Positions 50,786-58,410 of a stretch of DNA of 64,000 nucleotides are shown piece after piece. The DNA is from an uncultured Synergistales bacterium (lineage in GTDB: Bacteria; Synergistota; Synergistia; Synergistales; Aminobacteriaceae), in NCBI GenBank assembly GCA_905234075.1, contig CAJOGI010000002.1, positions 78,993 to 142,992 on the forward strand, written 5' to 3'. A model generated the notes under the pieces. It was not told the origin of the DNA and ran no database searches. It worked only from the letters and a program-made list of their open reading frames with translations. The translations under genes and the position numbers were made by a program. Within the stretch, counting starts at the first letter, position 1. The number at the start of each line of letters is the position of its first letter.

Positions 50786-52654
50786 TTGATGTTAATGAAG
50801 AAAAAAATTTTCTGCGCTTTATTTTTTCTGCTAATTCTTGCGTGTTCCGTCTATGCTCTGATGCCGCGATTGAGGCTCGAAAAAGCTAATAATAACGTCT
50901 CAATTTTAGTTGATTACCGGGAAGTTTTAGCACTTGCAAAAAATTCCGGGATAAACGTTGACGATGCATTAAAAATTTTAATTGACAACGGCGTAACCGG
51001 CTTAATGGCCAGCGAATTGACAGGCGATAACATAGATCACGGTGCAGGCCAAGCGGAATTAAAGACCGTGAGAGACGCTGAACGCGGTACGGAAGGCACG
51101 GTGGTTTCAATTTTGCCGGACAGCCCGTATAAAGATTTATTAAATAAATGGCTTCGTATGCGTTTCGCAATTTCTGATGACAATGCCGGGCCCGTAATGC
51201 TCTCAATGCCGTATAACATGCTGAAAAATTCAGGAATTATTCCAGATATTGACAGCCTCGAAGCAGCGAAAAGGCACGGCCTGAAAATTTTTTACCGTCC
51301 TGCTCCGTCGCCTGGTCATTTATCTGAAAGAGCCTCGATAATGCTCGAAGAAGTCAATAAATTTTACGATATAAGCGTTTTCACTCCGTCGGGTGAATAT
51401 GTTTCAGGCTATCCTGATGTCAGCAGGCTCGCGAAAACTGCGCATAAATTAAAAATTCCCGTAGCTGTCGTAGAATTTTCGAGACAGGTCGGAGAACCGC
51501 AATTAAACGCCCTTGCTTCACCGTTGTTAATGCCTCTTCACAGCGTTACTAATGAAGAGATGACAGCACGGAAAATTTCACGCTCTGCACTTAGGGACAG
51601 ATTGATACGCGCCGCCGTTGAACGTTCAGTAAGATTATTATTATTGAGGACAGCACCGCCTAATACGTCAAATTTTCTTTTCAACGATTTTACAAGTGAA
51701 GTTAAATTATTGGCTGAAGGCTTAAAATCTCACGGCTTTAATCTTGCTTGGCCTGAGCCTGTGTTTGCGTCCGAAAATCCCGGCAAAAATATTTTCGCGG
51801 CGTTTGCTTTGTCGGCTGTGTTTGTGTTCGCGCTCATGAAATATTTAGTAAGAATGGGAATTAATGCGGACAAAAAAATTTTTATATTCTCCGTGATTTT
51901 TGTTGTTATTCTTGCGTTTGCAGTGTTCAAAATAAATTCAGCTGCGCGTATTGTCGGAGCTTTTACCGCGCCGTTGATAGCCGTTGAAGCGTCGCTAATG
52001 GCAATGGACGAAAATAAAAATAAAAAAATTATTCCTGCGTTTATTTTTATTATTGTCAGCGGTCTCGCGCTCGCGTCATTCTTTAGCGTTACTGCGTATA
52101 TGCTGAGGCTCAACACATTTTCGGGCGTTAAATTAACTCTTGTAATTCCGCCGGTTTTAGTTTTGCTTCATGACTTAAAAAAGAGAATACACCCTGAAAG
52201 TTTAATTGAATTTTTATCGCGTCCTCCGTTATGGGGAGAAGTAGCCCTCGTCGGAGTGCTTCTTGCAGGAATTGGCTTAATAATTTTCAGGAGCGGCAAC
52301 GTCGCATTTATTCCGGGCTTTGAGGCAAAAATCCGCGTTGCTCTCGAAAAACTTTTAATCGCAAGGCCAAGAACGCGCGAAGTTTTTATAGGCTATCCGT
52401 CATTATTGCTATTAAATTTTTTAGTCAGCAAAAATTATTTTGCGCAATACCGCGAACTTTTTAGAATAGGCGTTGCGCTCGGCTTCTCGTCCGTAATTAA
52501 TAGTTTTTGCCATTTCCACACGCCTTTATTTTTAATTTTACTGCGCGAATTTAACGGGCTTTGGACGGGCTTAATCATCGGGCTTTTTGCCGTCGCTCTC
52601 GTGAAGTTTATTTTAATTCCGTCATTGAAAGCCATAAAACCTTTAATATCATGA
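50786..52654 (+). CDS. DUF5693-family multi-spanning membrane protein
   Basis: This 622-residue protein has an N-terminal membrane helix (IFCALFFLLILACSVYALM), a periplasmic domain of about 300 residues (VDYREVLALAKNSGINVDDAL... GLMASELTG, resembling a TIM-barrel-type extracytoplasmic domain) and eight or so C-terminal helices. It matches what I know of DUF5693 proteins, commonly encoded next to csaB, as here (ATGA overlap at 52651). The function is unknown; the link suggests cell-wall polymer pyruvylation or export. The start is TTG or the adjacent ATG with GGGAGA upstream. Confidence 0.78.
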   Translation: MMLMKKKIFCALFFLLILACSVYALMPRLRLEKANNNVSILVDYREVLALAKNSGINVDDALKILIDNGVTGLMASELTGDNIDHGAGQAELKTVRDAERGTEGTVVSILPDSPYKDLLNKWLRMRFAISDDNAGPVMLSMPYNMLKNSGIIPDIDSLEAAKRHGLKIFYRPAPSPGHLSERASIMLEEVNKFYDISVFTPSGEYVSGYPDVSRLAKTAHKLKIPVAVVEFSRQVGEPQLNALASPLLMPLHSVTNEEMTARKISRSALRDRLIRAAVERSVRLLLLRTAPPNTSNFLFNDFTSEVKLLAEGLKSHGFNLAWPEPVFASENPGKNIFAAFALSAVFVFALMKYLVRMGINADKKIFIFSVIFVVILAFAVFKINSAARIVGAFTAPLIAVEASLMAMDENKNKKIIPAFIFIIVSGLALASFFSVTAYMLRLNTFSGVKLTLVIPPVLVLLHDLKKRIHPESLIEFLSRPPLWGEVALVGVLLAGIGLIIFRSGNVAFIPGFEAKIRVALEKLLIARPRTREVFIGYPSLLLLNFLVSKNYFAQYRELFRIGVALGFSSVINSFCHFHTPLFLILLREFNGLWTGLIIGLFAVALVKFILIPSLKAIKPLIS

Positions 52655-53622
52655 AAAAATTTTTTACCTCCTACCTCCTATCTCCTAACTCCTACCTGCT
52701 TCTCGGCTATTACGGCTTCGGAAATCTGGGCGATGAGCTTTTATTGCGGGCCTGCATAAAAATTTTGAATGAACGAGGAATTGAGAACGAAAAAATTATC
52801 GTGCTTTCAAATAATCCTGAAGAGACGCGGAAAAATTTTAATGTTAAAGCCGTCAACCGCTGGAAAATTTTTGAAGTCATAAAGGCTTTGCGCAAGAGTG
52901 AATTTTTAATGCTCGGAGGCGGAGGGCTCTTTCAAGACTCTACTAGCATAAAATCCTGCGTATATTACTGGGCTGTTGTGAGGCTCGCAAAATTGCTGGG
53001 CGTGAAAATTTCCGCAATCGGTCAGTCAATAGGGCCTCTTAATTCTAAAATCGCTAAAATTTTGACATCTAATGCTTTCAAAGCCTGCGAAAAAGTTCAC
53101 GTACGCGACAAAAATTCTTTTAATATCGCTAAAAATTTCGGCTGTAAAAATTTAATTTTAGGTTCTGACTTAGTTATGACGTTAAAAAATACCTCCTGCC
53201 TCCTGCCTCCTGCCTCCTGCCTCTTAATAAATTTACGGCCTTGTGAAAATCTTGAAAGTTTCATAAAAATAATCGCCCCTCACGTAAAAAATTTTGACGG
53301 CAAAAAAATCGGCGCGGCTCTTTCTGAAGATGATGAAAAAATTTTATTTGCTAATAAAAAAATTTTAGGCATAAACGAAATTAAATTAATCAAAAGTTTT
53401 AACGAGGCTGAAAATGTCTGGGCTTTTGCGTCGTGCTGCGTGGGTATGCGTCTTCATTTCGGGGTGCTGTCAAGAATTTTTCAGCGTCCTGTCGCCCTTA
53501 TTCCGTATGATGTAAAAGTTAAAGAGTTCGCCGAACAGTCAAATATTCCTGTCATAATTAATGAATGGCGTGAACCATCAATGCCTTTGAAAATTTCCGA
53601 TTGTGATACAATTTGCCCATGA
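52651..53622 (+). CDS. csaB: Polysaccharide pyruvyl transferase CsaB, with two in-frame repeat insertions
   Basis: ATG 52651 overlaps the DUF5693 gene stop. The 323-residue product has the CsaB core LGYYGFGNLGDELLLRACI, LGGGGLFQDSTS, ISAIGQSIGPL, CVGMRLHFGVLS and a C-terminal RPVALIPYDVKV. CsaB adds pyruvate ketals to secondary cell-wall polymer, the ligand for SLH-domain surface proteins. Residues about 6-16 (TSYLLSPNSYL) come from a 32-bp heptad unit and about 181-192 (TSCLLPPASCLL) from a CCTCCTG tandem array. The first insertion forms the strand leading into the nucleotide-binding loop. Frame and core motifs are intact. Confidence 0.88.
   Translation: MKKFFTSYLLSPNSYLLLGYYGFGNLGDELLLRACIKILNERGIENEKIIVLSNNPEETRKNFNVKAVNRWKIFEVIKALRKSEFLMLGGGGLFQDSTSIKSCVYYWAVVRLAKLLGVKISAIGQSIGPLNSKIAKILTSNAFKACEKVHVRDKNSFNIAKNFGCKNLILGSDLVMTLKNTSCLLPPASCLLINLRPCENLESFIKIIAPHVKNFDGKKIGAALSEDDEKILFANKKILGINEIKLIKSFNEAENVWAFASCCVGMRLHFGVLSRIFQRPVALIPYDVKVKEFAEQSNIPVIINEWREPSMPLKISDCDTICP
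52666..52697 (-). repeat. 32-bp heptad repeat unit inside csaB, N terminus
   Basis: This unit is in minus orientation. It matches the right arm of the 34255-34407 palindrome at 29 of 32 positions and the unit at 15234-15265 at 30 of 32. TAC and TAT replace TAA-type triplets at frame-critical places, so the csaB frame stays open. Confidence 0.88.
53191..53225 (-). repeat. Tandem CCTCCTG array inside csaB
   Basis: About four and a half copies of the heptad CCTCCTG run in frame from codon about 181. The unit is the heptad repeat with G for A at the stop-forming position, which keeps all frames open. Being a perfect 7-bp tandem, it could change length by slippage and shift the frame. Confidence 0.82.
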
Positions 53623-54701
53623 ACAAGCGCAGAATTGATGAAATAGGAATTAAATACGTTGAAAGCCTCAAACTCTACGAAGAATACGCGACAAGAATAA
53701 GAAATTTAATTCAAGATCTAGTCGAACTTGAAGGAGTTGAGTTTTACGCGATAGACGGCTGGGCGGAATCGCCGGCTGAGTTATTGCGCGTTCTGTCAGG
53801 TCTTGAAGAAAAAGATTTAAGCGGCGTTGACTTAGTAACTATACGGGTGCTTATAAGATTTCCTGAGGACGTTTTGAGGATTGAGGAAGTCATTAAATCA
53901 GAATTTGAAATTGATGAGACACGCTCAGTGCCTTCAAGCGGCCTTGAAGACCCGTACAGGTTCGGCTATCCTGCTGTCGTTTATATTCTCTCGCTGTCGA
54001 AATCAAGAGCGACGTTAAGGGAATGGGCAAAGTATAAAGATTTAACCTTCAGGCTTGAACTTCGGACGATGCTGCAGGAAGTTTGGGCAACGATTTTTCC
54101 GCGTGTCAATCAGACTGTCGGGAGTTCATCAGAGAAAAAAGTTACACGCGAGCTTGTTCTTTTAGCGGCGTTGCTTGAGAAAGCGGATCAGGGATTTTTG
54201 AGCCTCCGCCATGAAGTCAAGGACGAGGCACTTCTAATTCCGCCCTCAAAACAGCCGGGACTGACTCAGCAAAAAGAGACCTTAGAGGCCGAAAAACTTT
54301 TTACAGATGAGGAACTTTATAATTTATTCCGCGAGGATAAGTCATTGCTTGGACGCTGGAACGCTGTTACAATCGAGGCAGGCTTCCCTGAATTTACGCC
54401 GCAGGCTGATTACTTGAGAGAAAGTTTTTCGTATCTCTGCAAAATTTTACGCACCGCTAATATCGACACGATCTCGGACGTTAAAAAATTTCTTTCAGAT
54501 ATGGAAGCCGGAGACAAGGGGCTTCAGCAGTTGCGTACAATCCACGATACTTTTGACGAAAATACAAAATGGCGAATGGATCCTTTCTCTGCTCTGTTCC
54601 TCTTAGTGCTTAATTTCAAGTGGGACGACCTCAAAGATAAATCGGAAACTTCATCGAACGGCGTGCTTAAAAAAGGCTCGGACAGAATTAGAGGACTTTA
54701 A
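53619..54701 (+). CDS. RelA/SpoT-like synthetase-domain protein with degenerate active site
   Basis: ATG 53619 overlaps the csaB stop. The 360-residue protein contains a (p)ppGpp synthetase-like fold: GVDLVTIRVLIRFPEDVLRIEEVI (about 74), FGYPAVVYILSLS (about 116) and KYKDLTFRLELRTMLQEVWATI (about 146), which parallels YKDL.FEIQIRT..QH.WAEI of alarmone synthetases. The GYRSIH-type active-site sequence is GYPAVVY and the HxW His is Glu (QEVW), so catalysis is doubtful. The C-terminal 150 residues are helical and unassigned. It is coupled to csaB and precedes plsY. It may be an inactive regulator or a divergent small alarmone synthetase. Confidence 0.75.
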   Translation: MNKRRIDEIGIKYVESLKLYEEYATRIRNLIQDLVELEGVEFYAIDGWAESPAELLRVLSGLEEKDLSGVDLVTIRVLIRFPEDVLRIEEVIKSEFEIDETRSVPSSGLEDPYRFGYPAVVYILSLSKSRATLREWAKYKDLTFRLELRTMLQEVWATIFPRVNQTVGSSSEKKVTRELVLLAALLEKADQGFLSLRHEVKDEALLIPPSKQPGLTQQKETLEAEKLFTDEELYNLFREDKSLLGRWNAVTIEAGFPEFTPQADYLRESFSYLCKILRTANIDTISDVKKFLSDMEAGDKGLQQLRTIHDTFDENTKWRMDPFSALFLLVLNFKWDDLKDKSETSSNGVLKKGSDRIRGL

Positions 54702-54769
54702 CAGTTAGGAATTAAAAAAATTCTTAATATCTCAAAACTAGTTAAAAAATTCAGGAGGAATGAAAAAAA

Positions 54770-55411
54770 GTGCGTAATATTATTTTGTGGGCTATAGTCT
54801 CATATTTCATCGGCTCGCTGCCAACGGGCTATGTAGTTACGAAATTATTTCATAAGGACGCTGACGGCAAACGCGACGGTCTTGACATTCGCACGATAGG
54901 CTCAGGGGCAATGGGAGCAACTAACGTTGGGCGCGCAATGGGACCTGTATGGTCATGGTTTACAGCAATAGTTGACATGTTAAAAGGTGCGTTTGCTTTA
55001 CTGCTGGCAGCTCACATAGCACCGCCTGAAGAACAGCAGACTATAATGGCTATCTCGGCCTTTGCTGTCGTTCTTGGCCATATTTTCCCCGTGTGGCTGA
55101 AATTCAAAGGCGGCAAAGGTGTTGCTACAACATACGGAACTTTATTCTTTATTTGGCCTTATAATTCTTTTGCCGTTATCCTTTTGAGCGGTGCCGTGTG
55201 GTTTATCGTCAGGCGGGTTACCCGTTACGTGGGATTAGCTTCAATGCTCTCTCTTGTGGCTTCTTCAATATTTTTTGCAATGCTTGACGCTCCGAAAATT
55301 TTTACTGGACTTGCGGCGGGGCTGGCGTTACTCGTCATTATCAGTCATCGCGAAAATATTGCAAGAATGATTAAAGGAACAGAAAATAAATACAAACGGA
55401 AAGGCGAATAG
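54770..55411 (+). CDS. plsY: Glycerol-3-phosphate acyltransferase PlsY
   Basis: This 213-residue polytopic membrane protein carries the three PlsY motifs: YFIGSLPTGYVVTK (about 12), IRTIGSGAMGATNVGRAMG (about 42) and GHIFPVWLKFKGGKGVATTYG (about 103). It acylates glycerol 3-phosphate from acyl phosphate in phospholipid synthesis. The GTG start has AGGAGG 11 bases upstream. A strong terminator follows, closing the operon. A small heptad fragment (CAGTTAGGAATT, 54703-54714) lies in the gap before it. Confidence 0.94.
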   Translation: MRNIILWAIVSYFIGSLPTGYVVTKLFHKDADGKRDGLDIRTIGSGAMGATNVGRAMGPVWSWFTAIVDMLKGAFALLLAAHIAPPEEQQTIMAISAFAVVLGHIFPVWLKFKGGKGVATTYGTLFFIWPYNSFAVILLSGAVWFIVRRVTRYVGLASMLSLVASSIFFAMLDAPKIFTGLAAGLALLVIISHRENIARMIKGTENKYKRKGE

Positions 55412-55428
55412 AAAAATTTTTTTAGAGT

Positions 55429-55467
55429 AAACAGTCCTTCGTATTCTGGGGGACTGTTTATTTTTTC
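55429..55467 (+). terminator. Rho-independent terminator after plsY
   Basis: AAACAGTCC (55429-55437) pairs perfectly with GGACTGTTT (55451-55459), followed by ATTTTTTC. Confidence 0.9.
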
Positions 55468-55541
55468 TTGTGATAGAATTATCGAAATAAATTCCACAAA
55501 ATATATTTTCACGAATGATAATTTAGGAGGTGTTCTCTCAA

Positions 55542-55850
55542 ATGGAGTTAAAAGCGGTGGGAACTGCCGGGACTCTTGAGTCGAGCGACGTAATGATTAC
55601 GCTTGAACCCACAACGAGCGGCGGCATAGATTTAACGCTTGAAAGCTCTGTAATTAACCAGTACGGACGGCAGATAAAAGCGGAGGTGCTGGCTTCACTT
55701 GAAAGGCTTGGCGTGAAGAACGCTAAAGTCATTGTCAACGATCACGGCGCACTTGACTGCACAATAAAGGCGCGTGTTGAGTGTGCATATTACCGCGCCT
55801 GTCAGTGCGATATGGACGGCAAATTTGACTGGGGAGGTGTAATCAGATAA
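55542..55850 (+). CDS. citD: Citrate lyase gamma subunit (acyl carrier protein)
   Basis: ATG 55542 has AGGAGGTG about 11 bases upstream; an in-frame GTG at 55530 is too close to that motif. The 102-residue product begins ELKAVGTAGTLESSDVMITL, containing the Ser that carries the phosphoribosyl-dephospho-CoA prosthetic group, and a C-terminal part with VIVNDHGALDCTIKARVE. It is the carrier subunit of the citrate lyase complex. Its TAA overlaps the citE ATG by one base. Confidence 0.94.
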   Translation: MELKAVGTAGTLESSDVMITLEPTTSGGIDLTLESSVINQYGRQIKAEVLASLERLGVKNAKVIVNDHGALDCTIKARVECAYYRACQCDMDGKFDWGGVIR

Positions 55851-56767
55851 TGAGTATTCCAAGACCGAAGCCTGAAAAATTCCGCCTTCGCCGCACTATG
55901 ATGTTCATGAACGCACAGAAGCCCGGATTAATTAAGGACGCTTATATTTACGGAGCAGATTCAATCATGCTCGACCTTGAGGACGCTGTAGCGGAAAATC
56001 AGAAGGACAGCGCAAGATTTTCACTTTATCACGCATTAAAAGAAATTGACTACGGCGACACAGAAGTTATCGTAAGAATCAACGGACTTGATACGCCTCA
56101 TTGGAAAGAAGATATAAGGGTCTGCGTTGCCGGAGGCTGCGACGGTATCAGAATTGCAAAAACTGAAAGTGCGCAAGACGTTAAAACAGTTGACGAGGCT
56201 GTAACGGAAGCTGAAAAAGAGTTCGGCGTTGAAGTCGGCAGAACTTTATTAATGGCGGCTCTTGAGAGTCCTAAGGGAGTTTTGAACGCTTACGAAATCT
56301 GCCAAGCCTCTCCAAGATTATTCGGCGTTGCTCTGAGCGGCGGCGATTACCGCAAGTGTATGCAGGTCAAAGTAATTCCCGGCGGAATTGAAATGCTTGC
56401 TGCTCGCGGTCATATGTTAATGGCGGCTCGTGCGGCTGGTATTCAGTGCTTCGATACGGTTTTCACGAACTTAAACGACGACGAGGGCTTCAGGGCTGAA
56501 GTAAAACAAAATGTAGAAATGGGATTTGACGGAAAATCTTTAATCAACCCGAAACAAATTCCTATCGTTCATGAAATGCTTGCGCCTTCACAGAAAGAAA
56601 TAGCCGAAGCAGAAAAAATAGTCCGCGCTTATCGTGAACATGCAAGCGAGGGCGTAGGAGTTTTCACGCTCGACAACGGAAAAATGATAGACATCGCTTT
56701 TGTACCAGGCGCAGAGCGCGTCATAAAATTAGCAAAAGCCAGCGGAATTTATGAGGGGGATCTTTAA
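55850..56767 (+). CDS. citE: Citrate lyase beta subunit (citryl-ACP lyase)
   Basis: This 305-residue HpcH/HpaI-type TIM barrel has RRTMMFMNAQKPGLIKDA, SIMLDLEDAVAENQKDSAR (metal-binding Glu/Asp), VIVRINGLDTPHW, ALESPKGVLNAYEI and GFDGKSLINPKQI. It cleaves citryl-ACP to acetyl-ACP and oxaloacetate in citrate fermentation. It overlaps citD by one base and citF follows after 2 bases, so the subunits are made together. Confidence 0.95.
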   Translation: MSIPRPKPEKFRLRRTMMFMNAQKPGLIKDAYIYGADSIMLDLEDAVAENQKDSARFSLYHALKEIDYGDTEVIVRINGLDTPHWKEDIRVCVAGGCDGIRIAKTESAQDVKTVDEAVTEAEKEFGVEVGRTLLMAALESPKGVLNAYEICQASPRLFGVALSGGDYRKCMQVKVIPGGIEMLAARGHMLMAARAAGIQCFDTVFTNLNDDEGFRAEVKQNVEMGFDGKSLINPKQIPIVHEMLAPSQKEIAEAEKIVRAYREHASEGVGVFTLDNGKMIDIAFVPGAERVIKLAKASGIYEGDL

Positions 56768-56769
56768 TT

Positions 56770-58341
56770 ATGAAAAATTCAGTCGGAAGAGAGATACCCG
56801 CAGAGGCGTTAGCCGTTGAGTTAAAGAACGGCAGGAAATATGAACCTTATCAGGGCAAGGGCTACAGAGACGGCAAATATATCAAAAAGGCCGGCCCTAC
56901 GAGCAGAATTTATCAAAAGCCTATCGAGAGCAAAATACTTCCTTCGATCCGCGACGCTGTGATAGCCTGCGGAATTAAGGACGGAATGACGGTCTCTTTC
57001 CATCATCATTTCAGAAACGGCGATTATATTGTCAATATGGTCATGAAAGAAATCGTAAACTTGGGAATTAAAGATATTACGATCGCCGCTTCAAGTCTCG
57101 GAGATGCTCACGACCCTATAGCTGAATATATTGAGCAGGGAATTGTTACGGGTATTCAGACATCAGGCATACGCGGCAAAATGGGCGACGTTGTTTCGCA
57201 CGGAAAATTGAAGACCCCTGCGATTTTACGTTCGCACGGCGGACGAGTTAGAGCCATTGAAGAGGGCGACGTTCATATTGACGTAGCTTTCATAGGCGCA
57301 CCGACTGCGGACGAGTACGGCAACGCTAGAGCATTAGGAGGCAAGGGCGACTGCGGAGTTCTTTCTTATGCAGTTGTTGACTCTGAATACGCCGACAAAG
57401 TTGTAGTAATTACAGACACACTCGTAGAATATCCGAACTTCCCGCCGAGTATTCACGGAGTTAATGTAGATTACGTTGTAAAAGTTGACGAGATCGGCAA
57501 CCCGAAGAAAATCGCTTCGGCGGCCGCAAGAATGACGCAAAACCCTCGCGATTTAATGATGGCTGAGAACACAGCGAAAATTATCGCCGCGACTCCGTGG
57601 TTCAAGGACGGATTTTCATTCCAGACGGGAGCAGGCGGACCTTCACTCGCCGTCAACAGATTTCTTGAGCCGTTAATGGACGCAAAAGGAATTAAAATGG
57701 CTTGGGCTATCGGAGGAATTACGGCGGCAATCTGCGACCTTCAGAGAAAGGGCAAAGTCGGAAAAATTATCGACGTTCAGGACTTTGACACGGGAGCTAT
57801 TGAGGACATTCGCACAAATCCCAATCACTTCGAGATGACAGCAAGCGAATACGCCAACCCGGCGAATAAGGGCGCGTTTGTCAATAAACTTGACTTTGTT
57901 GTACTCGCGGCTCTTGAGGTTGATATTGATTTTAACGTCAATGTCATTACGGGCTCGGACGGAGTTTTACGCGGAGCACCGGGCGGACACCCTGACACGG
58001 CAGAAGGCGCGAAATGCTGTGTTATCGTTACGCCGTTGACACGCGGAAGAATGGCGACAATCTGCGAGCATGTTGTTACGGTAACGACACCGGGCGACTG
58101 CGTTGACGTTGTCGTTACGGACTACGGGACAGCCGTAAACCCGAACAGAAAAGATATTATCGAGGCTCTTGACGCGGCTGGCATTAAGCACGTGCCGATT
58201 AAAGAACTTCAGGAAAAAGCCTATTCGCTCGTCGGAAGACCCGATGACCTTCAATGGAAAGACAAGGTTGTCGCAATTCTCGAAGCACGCGACGGAACTA
58301 TTCTTGACGTTGTAAAAGAAATTAAACCCTACGAAATTTAG
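56770..58341 (+). CDS. citF: Citrate lyase alpha subunit (citrate:acetyl-ACP transferase)
   Basis: This 523-residue CoA-transferase-type protein begins NSVGREIPAEALAVELKNG and contains FHHHFRNGDYIVNMVM, GLGIKDITIAASSL-type segment, GAGGPSLAVNRFLEPLM and the C-terminal PGDCVDVVVTDYGTAVNP, as in CitF. It exchanges acetyl for citrate on the carrier subunit. No citC ligase or citG/citX prosthetic-group genes lie beside it, so maturation genes must be elsewhere. A heptad repeat begins 5 bases after the stop. Confidence 0.95.
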   Translation: MKNSVGREIPAEALAVELKNGRKYEPYQGKGYRDGKYIKKAGPTSRIYQKPIESKILPSIRDAVIACGIKDGMTVSFHHHFRNGDYIVNMVMKEIVNLGIKDITIAASSLGDAHDPIAEYIEQGIVTGIQTSGIRGKMGDVVSHGKLKTPAILRSHGGRVRAIEEGDVHIDVAFIGAPTADEYGNARALGGKGDCGVLSYAVVDSEYADKVVVITDTLVEYPNFPPSIHGVNVDYVVKVDEIGNPKKIASAAARMTQNPRDLMMAENTAKIIAATPWFKDGFSFQTGAGGPSLAVNRFLEPLMDAKGIKMAWAIGGITAAICDLQRKGKVGKIIDVQDFDTGAIEDIRTNPNHFEMTASEYANPANKGAFVNKLDFVVLAALEVDIDFNVNVITGSDGVLRGAPGGHPDTAEGAKCCVIVTPLTRGRMATICEHVVTVTTPGDCVDVVVTDYGTAVNPNRKDIIEALDAAGIKHVPIKELQEKAYSLVGRPDDLQWKDKVVAILEARDGTILDVVKEIKPYEI

Positions 58342-58346
58342 CAATG

Positions 58347-58408
58347 AGGTAGGAGTTAGGAGTTAGGAGGCAGGAGTTAGAAACTTCGCTCTCCTTACTC
58401 CTAATTAA
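58347..58408. repeat. Heptad unit plus inverted partial copy between convergent citF and the lipoprotein gene
   Basis: Unit 58347-58378 (plus orientation, about 29 of 32 matches to the csaB unit) is followed by CTCTCCTTACTCCTAATT (58390-58407) in the opposite orientation. The two could form a hairpin serving both convergent genes as a terminator-like structure. Confidence 0.75.
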
Positions 58409-58410
58409 TT

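Noticed and set aside
53191..53225. Possible CRISPR-like or VNTR array of regularly repeated CCTCCTG
   Set aside because: There are no spacers between repeats and the unit is only 7 bp; it is a tandem heptad inside csaB, not a CRISPR array.
54760..54777. Mini-ORF ATGAAAAAAAGTGCGTAA overlapping the plsY start
   Set aside because: The AGGAGG is only about one base from this ATG, too close for initiation; the spacing fits the plsY GTG at 54770 better.
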